DNA of 64,000 nucleotides from Streptomyces ortus. Lineage in GTDB: Bacteria; Actinomycetota; Actinomycetes; Streptomycetales; Streptomycetaceae. Shown here piece after piece: positions 27,188 through 35,793 of this stretch. The notes beneath the pieces are model-generated. The model made no database searches and was not told the origin of the DNA. It saw only the letters and a list, made by a program, of their open reading frames with translations. Positions within the stretch are counted from its first letter, which is position 1. Every line of letters begins with the position of its first letter. Where the stretch lies: the NCBI RefSeq assembly GCF_026341275.1, contig NZ_JAIFZO010000002.1:1190361-1254360 (forward strand), written 5' to 3'. A program made the position numbers and the translations under genes.

Positions 27188-27667
27188 ATGATCGAGGGAC
27201 CGTACTTCGTGCTCACCGTGGTGGGTGTGCTCGGCACCGGGCTGGTGGCCGGGGTGTTCTGCGCGTTCTCGACGTTCGTGATGAAGGGACTGGCCTCGCT
27301 GCCGCCGGCGCAGGGTGTCGCGGCGATGCAGGCGATCAACGTGACCGCGCTGACGCCGGCCTTCATGCTCGTGTTCATCGGGTCGGCCGCGCTGTGCGCC
27401 GTGATCGCGGTGGTCACCTTCGTACTGTGGCCCGACGAGGGCACGGTGGAGTTGCTGCTGGGCAGCGCGCTGTATCTGTTCGGCTGTTTCGGGGTCACGG
27501 TCGCGGCGAACGTCCCGCGCAACAACAAGCTGGCGGAGATGGACCCGGGCACCCCGGAGGCCATCGCGTACTGGCCCACCTACGTGAGCGAGTGGTCGAT
27601 GTGGAACCACATACGGATGGTCGCCGCGGCGGCCGGGGCGATCCTGTACGTGCTGGCGCTGACCTGA
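27188..27667 (+). CDS. DUF1772 / anthrone-oxygenase-like membrane protein
   Basis: 159 residues with four membrane helices: VLTVVGVLGTGLVAGVFCAF, PAFMLVFIGSAALCAVIAVV, ALYLFGCFGVTVAANVPRNN and HIRMVAAAAGAILYVLAL. NVPRNNKL and W-x-x-WNHIR are the conserved loop residues of this family. Start codon ATG 27188 follows a weak site. Stand-alone gene; the enzymatic role is unproven in bacteria. Confidence 0.85.
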   Translation: MIEGPYFVLTVVGVLGTGLVAGVFCAFSTFVMKGLASLPPAQGVAAMQAINVTALTPAFMLVFIGSAALCAVIAVVTFVLWPDEGTVELLLGSALYLFGCFGVTVAANVPRNNKLAEMDPGTPEAIAYWPTYVSEWSMWNHIRMVAAAAGAILYVLALT

Positions 27668-27856
27668 GGGCACCCCACCGGGGGCGGCGTCCACCTGGGG
27701 CGGACCACGCCGCGGCGTCGTATCGTGGCGGGAAGAGTCTGCCCACAGGCCTCGCGGCCCACCGCCCCGCCGACGGCGTCGGACAGGGCAGGGTGGAGCC
27801 GAAGACGGCGGCGAACACCGTGCGGGGCCCCGCGCCTGTACGTGAGGGAGACGGCC

Positions 27857-29344
27857 ATGGCCGATCCCAGGGGTTTCCTGAACTCCTCCCGCGAGGAATG
27901 GCCACGTCGGCCCGTCGAGGACCGGGTCCGTGACTGGGACGAGGTGTACGTCCCCGGGGCCCTGCTGCCGATCGTCCGGACACAGGCCGACCGGTGCATG
28001 GACTGCGGCATCCCCTTCTGCCACGACGCCTGCCCGCTCGGCAATCTGATCCCGGAGTGGAACGACCTGGTCGGGCGCGACGACTGGCGCGAGGCGAGCG
28101 ACCGGTTGCACGCGACGAACAACTTTCCCGAGTTCACCGGGCGCCTGTGCCCCGCGCCGTGCGAGGCGGGCTGTGTGCTGGCGATCAACCAGCCGGCGGT
28201 CACCATCAAGAACGTCGAGGTCGCCATCGCCGACCGGGCCTGGGCGGACGGGTTCGTTCCGCCGCGTCCGCCGGACCGGCTGTCGGGGCGGACCGTCGCG
28301 GTGATCGGTTCGGGTCCGACCGGGCTCGCGGCGGCGCAGCAGTTGACCCGGGCCGGGCACACCGTCGTCGTGTACGAGCGCGACGACCGGATCGGGGGGC
28401 TGATGCGGTACGGCATCCCCGAGTTCAAGATGGAGAAGCGGCATCTGGAGCGGCGGATCACGCAGATGCGGGCGGAGGGTACGAAGTTCCGTACGTCGAC
28501 CGCCGCCGGACGGGACATCGGGGCGGCCGGGCTGCTCGCGCGCCACGACGCGGTCGTCCTCGCCGTGGGCGCGACGGCATGGCGTGAACTGGCGGTGGAG
28601 GGGAGAGAGTTGGGCGGCGTCCATCAGGCGATGGAGTATCTGCCGCTGGCCAATCGGGTGTGCGAGGGTGACCTGGAGGCGTCTCCGTTGTCCGCGGCGG
28701 GCAAGGACGTGGTGATCGTCGGCGGGGGTGACACCGGGGCCGACTGCCTGGGTACGGCGGTGCGCGAGGGCGCGAGGTCCGTGACGCAGCTGGACATCTA
28801 CGCGCAGCCCGGTGCGGAGCGCGACGAGGAGTCCGAGCCGTGGCCGGTGTATCCGCGGATCTACCGGCTGTCGGCCGCGCACGAGGAGGCCGGGGCTCTG
28901 GGGGCCTCGCCCGCGGCCGACGCGGACGCCCGACTCTTCGCGGCGTCCACGCTTCGCTTCACGGGGGACGCGGCCGGCCGGGTGTGTTCGCTGCACCTCG
29001 TCGAGGTCGACGCCGAGCGCCGGCCGCGTCCCGGCAGCGAGCGCGTGCTCCCCGCTGATCTCGTGCTGCTGGCGCTCGGGTTCTCGGGCCCCGACCGTTC
29101 CGACGGCCTCGTCGAACAGCTCGGTCTCGCCGTGGGCCCGCGCGGGACGATCAGCCGGGACGCGGACTTCGCGACCAATGTGCCGGGGGTGTACGCCGCC
29201 GGGGACGCGGCGCGCGGCCAGTCCCTCATCGTGTGGGCCATCGCCGAGGGCCGGGCGGTGGCGGCAGCGGTGGACCGCCGACTGACGGGCGACTCCCGGC
29301 TGCCCGCACCGATCGGGCCGTACGACCGGCCCATGACGGCCTAG
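27857..29344 (+). CDS. gltD: Glutamate synthase small (beta) subunit
   Basis: 495 residues; FAD/NADPH subunit that feeds electrons to GltB. Iron-sulfur cysteines CMDCGIPFCHDACPLGN and RLCPAPCEAGC come first; then the FAD motif VIGSGPTGLAAAQQL, the NADPH motif VIVGGGDTGADCLG and the C-terminal GVYAAGDAARGQSLIVWAI. ATG 27857 follows GAGGGAG. No gltB is adjacent, so it either serves a distant large subunit or acts as a stand-alone oxidoreductase. Confidence 0.93.
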   Translation: MADPRGFLNSSREEWPRRPVEDRVRDWDEVYVPGALLPIVRTQADRCMDCGIPFCHDACPLGNLIPEWNDLVGRDDWREASDRLHATNNFPEFTGRLCPAPCEAGCVLAINQPAVTIKNVEVAIADRAWADGFVPPRPPDRLSGRTVAVIGSGPTGLAAAQQLTRAGHTVVVYERDDRIGGLMRYGIPEFKMEKRHLERRITQMRAEGTKFRTSTAAGRDIGAAGLLARHDAVVLAVGATAWRELAVEGRELGGVHQAMEYLPLANRVCEGDLEASPLSAAGKDVVIVGGGDTGADCLGTAVREGARSVTQLDIYAQPGAERDEESEPWPVYPRIYRLSAAHEEAGALGASPAADADARLFAASTLRFTGDAAGRVCSLHLVEVDAERRPRPGSERVLPADLVLLALGFSGPDRSDGLVEQLGLAVGPRGTISRDADFATNVPGVYAAGDAARGQSLIVWAIAEGRAVAAAVDRRLTGDSRLPAPIGPYDRPMTA

Positions 29345-29361
29345 TCGATCAGTGCGAGGGC

Positions 29362-29389
29362 GTTCCGTCTCTGTGCGCGGAGACGGAAC
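29362..29389 (+). terminator. Hairpin terminator after gltD
   Basis: GTTCCGTCTC (29362-29371), 8-nt loop, GAGACGGAAC (29380-29389): a perfect 10-bp stem 17 bp after the gltD stop, without a strong T-run. The rest of the 234-bp gap to 29579 shows no gene. Confidence 0.7.
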
Positions 29390-29578
29390 AAGGCGTCGGG
29401 CGTGCGGCCCCAGAGCCGGTGTACGTGCACTGCGGGGTGGGCGGGGCCGTCATCGAGGCGGCGTTCCCGGTTGCCGTGCCGCGTTGCGACACACCCCCGG
29501 GAACGCTCGGAGGAACGCCGGGCGAGACGCCCGAGGAAACGGTTCTGCAGCAACCGCACCGGGACGTCGTGGGCGACC

Positions 29579-29842
29579 TCAGGAGAGCAGGAAGTCCGCC
29601 TCCCCCGCCTTGGCACCCTGAATGAACGCGGTCATCTCGCCGGGCGTGTAGATGAGAGCCGGACCGTCCGGGTCGGCGGACTGACGAACCGCGATCCTGC
29701 CGTCGGCGAGCTTCATCGCCTCCAGGCAGTTGCCGCCGTTCCCACCGCTCCACGGCTTGTGCCAGCCTTCGCTGCCCAGTTCCCTGGCGGGCATGCCGTT
29801 GTAGATCCGCGCGAGGCGTATCCGGGACTTGATGCGATCCAT
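29579..29842 (-). CDS. DUF397-domain protein
   Basis: 87 residues: WHKPWSGGNGGNCLEAMKLA, VRQSADPDGPALIYTPGEMT AFI, the standard DUF397 pattern. DUF397 proteins are small partners of XRE/DUF5753 regulators; several such pairs control development or antibiotic production in streptomycetes. Its ATG directly follows the stop of the XRE gene, so the two are one transcript. Confidence 0.9.
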   Translation of the reverse strand: MDRIKSRIRLARIYNGMPARELGSEGWHKPWSGGNGGNCLEAMKLADGRIAVRQSADPDGPALIYTPGEMTAFIQGAKAGEADFLLS

Positions 29843-30703
29843 TCACAGCTCCTTGCGGAGATCCAGCAGGATCTCCTTCGTGCGATGTGCAGTGGCGGCC
29901 TGGGCCGCCATGCGGTCCATGACCTCGAGGTGGGTTGCCACCTCGGTACGCGCGTCCAGGTAGACCGCGCCGGTCAGGTACTCGCTGTAGACCATGTCCG
30001 GCAGTTCGGGCATGGCAAAGCGGAACAGCACGAACGGCCCGTACGTGCCCGCGTGCGGCCCCGAGGAGAAGGGCGCGACCTGCAGTGTCACATTCGGCAG
30101 TGTCGTGGCTTCCAGCAGTCTGTCGATCTGGCCGCGCATGACCTCGGGGCCGCCGACCGGGCGGCGCAGGGCGGTCTCGTCCATCACGGCCCAGAACCGC
30201 GGCGCGCCCTCGCGCGTCAGCAGCTCCTGGCGTTGCATGCGCAGCGCCACATGCCGCTCGATGTCCTCGGGTCTGGTCTGTCCGACGGCGCCGGAATGCA
30301 TGACTCCACGCGCGTACTCCTCGGTCTGCAGCACTCCGGGCACGAAATGGGGTTCGTACGAACGGATGAGGGCCGCGGCGCCCTCCAGGCTCACGTACAT
30401 CGAGAACCAGCCCGGCAGGATGTCGTGGAACCGCTGCCACCAGCCCGGCTGGTTCGCCTCCTCGGCGAGCATGACGAACGCGTCGGCCTCGCCGTCGGAG
30501 ACGCCGTACGACTTCAGCAGGAGCTGGAGGTACGGGATCTTGAGGGTTACCTCGGCCATCTCCATACGACGGACGGTGGCGGCGGTGACACGCAGGACGC
30601 GTGCCGCCTCCTCGCGCTTGAGCCCCGCGCGTTCCCGCAGGTCCAGCAGGCGCCGTCCGAGGACGACCTGCCCGACCGTCGGCGCGGACCGCGGCTCGCT
30701 CAC
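29843..30703 (-). CDS. XRE-family regulator with DUF5753
   Basis: 286 residues from a GTG with GGAGGTGGA upstream. Residues ~12-70 are the helix-turn-helix (LGRRLLDLRERAGLKREEAA RVLRV); the remainder is the DUF5753 ligand-type domain (YEPHFVPGVLQTEEYARGVM, VTLQVAPFSSGPHAGTYGPF). Forms the classic regulator/DUF397 pair with the next gene and is divergent from an anti-sigma-type ATPase, the same three-part layout as the WhiJ-like modules of S. coelicolor. Confidence 0.92.
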   Translation of the reverse strand: MSEPRSAPTVGQVVLGRRLLDLRERAGLKREEAARVLRVTAATVRRMEMAEVTLKIPYLQLLLKSYGVSDGEADAFVMLAEEANQPGWWQRFHDILPGWFSMYVSLEGAAALIRSYEPHFVPGVLQTEEYARGVMHSGAVGQTRPEDIERHVALRMQRQELLTREGAPRFWAVMDETALRRPVGGPEVMRGQIDRLLEATTLPNVTLQVAPFSSGPHAGTYGPFVLFRFAMPELPDMVYSEYLTGAVYLDARTEVATHLEVMDRMAAQAATAHRTKEILLDLRKEL

Positions 30704-30821
30704 GTCCACCTCCACTTTTGTCCAGACAGCCGGGGCGGCGCCCGTTCGGGCCCTGTACGGGTACCCAACTGACGCCGCGCCACGTGCTGTTGCGAGCAGT
30801 GTGCCATGGCCATACTGCTCA

Positions 30822-30867
30822 GAACACTGCACTCTGCAATTTTCAGAGTGACACTTGCCAAGTGTTC
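30822..30867. promoter_or_regulatory. Nested inverted repeats in the divergent promoter
   Basis: Three symmetric elements are packed together: CACTCTG-7nt-CAGAGTG (30830-30850), ACACTTG-C-CAAGTGT (30851-30865) and an outer GAACACT (30822-30828) paired with AGTGTTC (30861-30867). All lie between the XRE pair and the ATPase gene, where a regulator of both would bind. Confidence 0.6.
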
Positions 30868-30890
30868 ACGACGGGGAGATAGTGGCAAGC

Positions 30891-31481
30891 GTGATTCCGT
30901 CCGCGCCGTTAGGAACAGCCGCAGCCGTGAACCGAGACCGTCTTACCGTCACCGCCGGGGTGCGCCCCGACACGGCGGCCGAGCGCCGGTTCCGCTTCGA
31001 GCTGGCAGCACATCCGGGCTCAGCAGCACAGGCCCGGCACCTGACGCGGGCCCGGCTCTCGGGCTGGGCGGTCTGCGAGGACACCTGCGACACGGCAGAG
31101 CTCGTCGTCTCCGAACTGGTCACCAACGCCATCGTGCACACGGCGAGCCGCCATGTGGTGTGCGAGCTGCACGACGGCGACGACCTGGTACGGATAGCCG
31201 TTCGTGACGAGGGATGTGCGCCGGGTGAGCCCCACCCGTCGCCACAGCGTCCCGACGAGGAGCACGGGAGGGGACTGCTTCTCGTGGCGGCGATGTGCAC
31301 TGCCTGGGGCGCCCAGGAAACCGGTCCCGGACTGCTGGTCTGGGCGGAACTGCCGCGGACGGCGAACAACGGCGTCGAGCCGCGGTCGGACCTGGGCTGG
31401 AGTGCGAGGAGCCGGCCGGCCCCAGCCGGCTCCTCGCCGACAGGGGTACACATACCCCCGGCCGGGAATGAATGGTTCTGA
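30891..31481 (+). CDS. Anti-sigma-factor-type ATP-binding protein (RsbW-like HATPase)
   Basis: About 196 residues. The GHKL fold is clear: the N box VVSELVTNAIVHTASR, the G1 box VRDEGCAPGEP and G2 HGRGLLLVAAMCTAWG, then a Trp-ending strand. Streptomyces has many such proteins beside XRE/DUF397 pairs; kinase or anti-sigma activity is presumed, not shown. The start is uncertain: GTG 30891 or GTG 30882, both after GGGGAG. The tail after ~165 is low complexity. Confidence 0.85.
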   Translation: MIPSAPLGTAAAVNRDRLTVTAGVRPDTAAERRFRFELAAHPGSAAQARHLTRARLSGWAVCEDTCDTAELVVSELVTNAIVHTASRHVVCELHDGDDLVRIAVRDEGCAPGEPHPSPQRPDEEHGRGLLLVAAMCTAWGAQETGPGLLVWAELPRTANNGVEPRSDLGWSARSRPAPAGSSPTGVHIPPAGNEWF

Positions 31482-31767
31482 CCTGAATCGTTCCGCCCCG
31501 GCCTGACATCGGGATCACCGACAGCATCGGCACCACCGGCAACACCATCTGTACCGGCAAGACCATCGCCACCACCACCCGCCATCAGCGTCGGCAGCGC
31601 GATCACCGGCGGCTTCGACGTCGGCGTCGACTTCGGCTTCGGCGTCAGCACCGGTGTCGCCGGGTGGCGCGGGTGGCGCGGGTGGCGCGACACCGTAGAG
31701 CCAGGACCGACCCGGGCGGGACCGACCGAACGGGACCGAAGACATTGGGAACACGAGCGGGGGCTGA

Positions 31768-32226
31768 ATGGGTGTGAGGGCTACCTCGGCCGGTACGCCA
31801 AGGGTGCTGAACCTGAACACGCTGGTGCGCATGGAGCGCGGCCGGACGGCCTCGGGCCCGGGTCCGGGCGCGCCGCGGCCACTGGCCGTGCCGGAGGGCA
31901 TGCGGGCCCCACTGGGCTGCGACGCGGTGGCCACGCCCGCGAGACTGGGCCCGCTGCTGATGCCCCGGCTGCCACGCGTCGGCTGTGTGTACGCCGACAG
32001 CACGCACTGGTGGTGGCTCGTGCCCTCCGACTCGGACGTAGCACTGGAGTGGCCTTCGCCCGCGCACTACGCCACGGGCGCGCTCGTTCCCGCCTCGCCG
32101 ACCTTTCCCGGGCTGATCCACACGCCCGACGGCACGCTGCCGTACACTCCGCCGATCCCCCTCTACCTGGCACTGTGCCGGGTGACCGGGACGCCGCCGG
32201 CCTGGTCGCGGCCGATCAGCGCCTGA
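31768..32226 (+). CDS. Conserved hypothetical protein, 152 aa
   Basis: No domain recognised. The core CDAVATPARLGPLLMPRLPR followed by GCVYADSTHWWWLVPSDSDV and EWPSPAHYATGALVP has natural codon bias and the look of a conserved Streptomyces hypothetical. The first ~45 residues are low complexity, so the true start may be internal. The flanks (31482-31767 and 32227-32508) contain only short direct repeats such as GGGTGGCGC and TGACC. Confidence 0.6.
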   Translation: MGVRATSAGTPRVLNLNTLVRMERGRTASGPGPGAPRPLAVPEGMRAPLGCDAVATPARLGPLLMPRLPRVGCVYADSTHWWWLVPSDSDVALEWPSPAHYATGALVPASPTFPGLIHTPDGTLPYTPPIPLYLALCRVTGTPPAWSRPISA

Positions 32227-32508
32227 TCCGTACGACCGACCGGACCTGGCCCGACCCGTACGACCCGCCTGACCCGACCAGTACGACCTCCGCCCGGACC
32301 TGACCTGACCTGACCGAACCTGACCAGTTCGGCCTCGGGCGAGCCGACGACGGCCCGCTCGGCGTCCCGATGGCATCGCACGTCGCGCGGCCACGAGCGC
32401 CGGGCGTGCTCCGGATACGCCGTACCGATGCGGGCGCGCGCCCTGCCCGAGAGCGCCCGGCACCGCGATAGTGGCCGTTCGCCCACGATCGGATCGGGGA
32501 GGTCATCG

Positions 32509-34536
32509 GTGGGGTCTGCCGGGTCGGCGGGATCGTCGAAAACTTCGCAAACGCCGCAAGCACCGAAAACGTCGAAAACGTCGAAGAAGGTCACGCGCGA
32601 CAGCGAGAAACCCGGTGCGGACGGGCCTGAGCCCTCCGAGTCCGAGCGCCTCCTGTTCGGCGGCCCGCTCCGCTACGACATGGGCTGGTCGCAGCACTCC
32701 GACGCGTTCATGGAACTGAACTTCCGCGCCATGGTGACGCGGCTGCCCGCCCTGCTCGCGTCCAGTTTCCGGCTGGCCTGGCAGGCGGACCGCCGCGCCG
32801 CACGGACCGTCCTGGGCGCGGAGGTGGGCCGCGGTCTGGCCCAGGCGGTGAGTCTGCTGGCGGTCAACAGCGTCCTGGGCCGGCTGATGGCGAGCGGCCC
32901 GGTCGCGGACCGGCTCCGGGACGCGGCGCCCGCGCTCATCACGGTCGCCGTGGTGACGCTGCTCGCCGCACTGCTGCGGGGCGCCTCGACGTACGCGACC
33001 GGCCGCCTCGAACCGAAGGTGGAGCGCGTGGCCACCGAGCTGTACCTGGAACGGGCGGCGACGGTCGAACTGTCGGCGATCGAGGACGAGGCGTTCCACA
33101 AACTGCTGGACACCGCGCAGTACGGCGCCTCGTCCGCCCGGCGCATGATCGGGATCGCCACGCGCGTGGTGAACGCGATGATCTCGCTGGTCGCGGCGGC
33201 CGGCGTCCTCACCGTGCTGCACCCGGCCCTGCTGCCCCTGCTGATGACGATGACGCTGCCGAGCGCCTGGAGCGCGCTGACCATCGCCCGGCGCCGTTAC
33301 GCGTCATGGCACGCCTGGGTGCAGCACGCCCGGGCCGGCCGGCTCATCGGCAACCTGCTCACCGAGCCCGCCGCCGCGCCGGAGATCCGCGTCCACGGCG
33401 TCGGCCCGTTCCTGCTGCGGCACTTCCGCGCGATGTCGGAGGCCGCCGAGGCCGAGCAGGCCCGGCTCGCCCGCCTGGAGGCCCGGACCGGCCTGATCGC
33501 GGCCGCCTGGACCGGCCTCGCCACCGTGGCGACGTACGCGACACTCGGCGGGCTGCTGCTGGCCGGTGCGATGGCACTGTCCGTGGCGGGTACGGCGGTC
33601 ATCGCGATCCGTACCGGTTCCGCGAACCTCGACACGCTCGTCCTGGAGGTCAACACGCTCCACGAGGAGGCCCTGTTCGTGGGGGATCTGCAGCGCCTGT
33701 ACGTGGAGGCGGCCGAGCGCACGATCCCGGTCGGCGGCGCGGTGCTGCCCGAGCAGCCGCGGGAGATCCGCTTCGAGAACGTCACCTTCACCTATCCGGG
33801 CAGCGCGGCCCGGCCCGCGCTGTCGGACCTGACGCTCAGCGTGCCGCTCGGCAAGATCGTGGCACTCGTCGGCGAGAACGGTTCCGGAAAGACCACCCTG
33901 GTCAAACTGCTGTCCGGCCTGTACGCCCCACAGCGCGGCCGGATCCTGTGGGACGACGTGGACGCGGCGACCGCCGACCGGCATCAGCTCGCGGAGCGGA
34001 TCGCGATGGTGGCGCAGGACTTCAAGCGGTGGCCGTTCACGGCCCGGGTGAACGTCGCGATCGGCCGGGCCTCGGCACCGCTCACCGACGAGCGGCTGGA
34101 CACGTCTGTCACGGAGGCCGGCGCCGAGGACGTGGTGGCGGATCTGCCGCGGGGTCTCGACACGCTGCTGGCGCGGATGTTCAGCGGCGGGCACGAGCTG
34201 TCGGGCGGCCAGTGGCAGCGGCTCGGTATCGCGCGGGCGGCGTACCGGCGGGGCGCGATCCTGGTCGTGGACGAGCCGACGGCGGCTCTCGACGCGCGTG
34301 CCGAACTGGAGGTCTTCGAGAAGATCCGGGCCTTGGCGGGTACCGGTCAGACCGTGATTCTCATCACGCACCGGCTGGCGTCGGTGCGCCATGCCGATCT
34401 GGTGCACGTCCTCGACCAGGGCCGACTCGTGGAATCGGGCACTCCGGACGAGCTCCTCTCCACGGGTGGTGTCTACGCCGAGCTGTACGGACTGCAGGCC
34501 GGGCAGTTCTCGGTGCCGGTGCCGAAGGCGGGTTGA
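32509..34536 (+). CDS. ABC transporter, fused permease/ATPase (exporter type)
   Basis: 675 residues from GTG 32509 with GGGGAGG 6 nt upstream. The first ~60 residues are Lys/Ser/Thr-rich; a six-helix membrane domain follows (~85-390), then the ATPase: Walker A ALVGENGSGKTTLVK, Q-loop MVAQDFKRWPF, signature ELSGGQWQRLG, Walker B ILVVDEPTAALD and switch LITHRLASVRHAD. Works as a dimer; export of a peptide, lipid or drug is likely. No second half-transporter is adjacent. Confidence 0.9.
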   Translation: MGSAGSAGSSKTSQTPQAPKTSKTSKKVTRDSEKPGADGPEPSESERLLFGGPLRYDMGWSQHSDAFMELNFRAMVTRLPALLASSFRLAWQADRRAARTVLGAEVGRGLAQAVSLLAVNSVLGRLMASGPVADRLRDAAPALITVAVVTLLAALLRGASTYATGRLEPKVERVATELYLERAATVELSAIEDEAFHKLLDTAQYGASSARRMIGIATRVVNAMISLVAAAGVLTVLHPALLPLLMTMTLPSAWSALTIARRRYASWHAWVQHARAGRLIGNLLTEPAAAPEIRVHGVGPFLLRHFRAMSEAAEAEQARLARLEARTGLIAAAWTGLATVATYATLGGLLLAGAMALSVAGTAVIAIRTGSANLDTLVLEVNTLHEEALFVGDLQRLYVEAAERTIPVGGAVLPEQPREIRFENVTFTYPGSAARPALSDLTLSVPLGKIVALVGENGSGKTTLVKLLSGLYAPQRGRILWDDVDAATADRHQLAERIAMVAQDFKRWPFTARVNVAIGRASAPLTDERLDTSVTEAGAEDVVADLPRGLDTLLARMFSGGHELSGGQWQRLGIARAAYRRGAILVVDEPTAALDARAELEVFEKIRALAGTGQTVILITHRLASVRHADLVHVLDQGRLVESGTPDELLSTGGVYAELYGLQAGQFSVPVPKAG

Positions 34537-34580
34537 GGCGAAGGCGGGCCCAGGCGGGTTGAGGACCTCGGGTCGGCTCC

Positions 34581-34751
34581 CTACTCGACGAGTTCCCGCA
34601 CGACGACCAGGAAGGTGTCCGTCGACAGGTCCATCACGACGTCGACGTGCTGCCCCTCAAGGCGGCGCGCCTGCGCGAACTCCTCCGCGGGCCAGGAACC
34701 ACGCGGCCCACCGGCCGGAAAGCGCTCCAGCACCGTTCGACCGTTCAACAT
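34581..34751 (-). CDS. Small conserved hypothetical protein, 56 aa
   Basis: Predicted product starts MLNGRTVLERFPAGGPRGSW and ends DTFLVVVRELVE. The ATG is preceded by GGAGGTACACG, an excellent site, and codon bias fits. It resembles small Streptomyces proteins of unknown role. Convergent with the ABC exporter gene. Too short for domain assignment. Confidence 0.65.
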   Translation of the reverse strand: MLNGRTVLERFPAGGPRGSWPAEEFAQARRLEGQHVDVVMDLSTDTFLVVVRELVE

Positions 34752-34912
34752 CGTGTACCTCCATGTGGCGCTGCTCCCGTAGGAGCCCTTGAAGAGTTAA
34801 ACGCTCATCATGGGGTGAAGGTCTCGCGAAGTGACGTTACTGAGACGTACCCGACACAGGGTCACGACGGATGGGGGAACATCCGGGCGACCGCTTCGAA
34901 GGGTCGTCGCGC

Positions 34913-35647
34913 TCAGTCCTCGTATTCGTCGTGGTAGCGGAGGCGCTCGCTGCCCGCGGGCGCGCCCAGCGACGACGCGCGCCCCTCGGGCTGCTCCCAC
35001 TCCTCCTGCCGGCCGAGCGCCGTGAGGTCCAGGAGGCTCGTGGTGGAGCCCAGCCCGTCGAGGCCGCGCGCATACGTCGAGTACGTGTGGAAGATCCGCT
35101 CCCGCTCCCGCAGGAAACAGCTCATCCCCGGCCGCTCGTACGGCTCCCCACGGTCCCCGCCCGCCCCGTTCTCGTCGCCCGCGCCCGCGCCCGCGCCCGT
35201 CGTGAAGGACGCCTGGAAGTCGTAGTTGAAGTCGTTGCCGTACGACGAGTACCAGGGCAGCGTCCACCCCATCCGCGCCTTGAAGGGCAGGATCTTCGTG
35301 TACGGCGCCCTGGAGATCACCGCGAACTCCGTACCCCGCGCCCGCAGATGCGCGCGGTGCCCGATCTGGTCGACGAAGGCCGAGCAGCTTCGGCAGCCCG
35401 CGTCCCACTCCGGCGCGAACATGAAGTGGTAGACGATGAGTTGCTGCCGCCCCGCGAAGAGGTCCAGCAGTGTCGCCTTGCCGTCGCCTCCCTCGAAGAC
35501 GTACTCCGTGTCGATCTCGACCATGGGCAGCCGTCGCCGGTCGGCGTTGAGCGCGTCCCGGGCCCGGGTCGCGGCCTTCTCCCTGACCAGCAGTTCCTCG
35601 CGCGCGGCATGCCATTCCTCGCGCGACACGATCCGCGGAAGCGTCAT
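34913..35647 (-). CDS. DUF899 thioredoxin-like protein
   Basis: 244 residues from ATG 35645-35647 (MTLPRIVSREEWHAAREELL) with GAAGGAG upstream. DUF899 hallmarks: RRRLPMVEIDTEYVFEG, YHFMFAPEWDAGCRSCSAFV DQ with a CxxC-type cysteine pair, and PWYSSYGNDFNYDF. The fold is thioredoxin-like; a redox role is suspected in the family. An AGAGAGDENGAGG insertion loop is low complexity. Confidence 0.88.
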   Translation of the reverse strand: MTLPRIVSREEWHAAREELLVREKAATRARDALNADRRRLPMVEIDTEYVFEGGDGKATLLDLFAGRQQLIVYHFMFAPEWDAGCRSCSAFVDQIGHRAHLRARGTEFAVISRAPYTKILPFKARMGWTLPWYSSYGNDFNYDFQASFTTGAGAGAGDENGAGGDRGEPYERPGMSCFLRERERIFHTYSTYARGLDGLGSTTSLLDLTALGRQEEWEQPEGRASSLGAPAGSERLRYHDEYED

Positions 35648-35793
35648 CGCTACTCCTTCGGTGCGGTGCCTTGTCAGGGGTGGACCGAAGGAGACGTCGG
35701 AACTCATCGGTGAGCGGAAGAATCCTTTTCAGGCTGCACAAGAACAGCTGCACAAGAACAGACGTATGCGGGCGGCGAGCCGAGGTTCCCGTC

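Noticed and set aside
29341..29616. A 91-residue minus-strand frame between gltD and the DUF397 gene.
   Set aside because: Arg-rich composition, no ribosome site, and it contains the gltD terminator hairpin.
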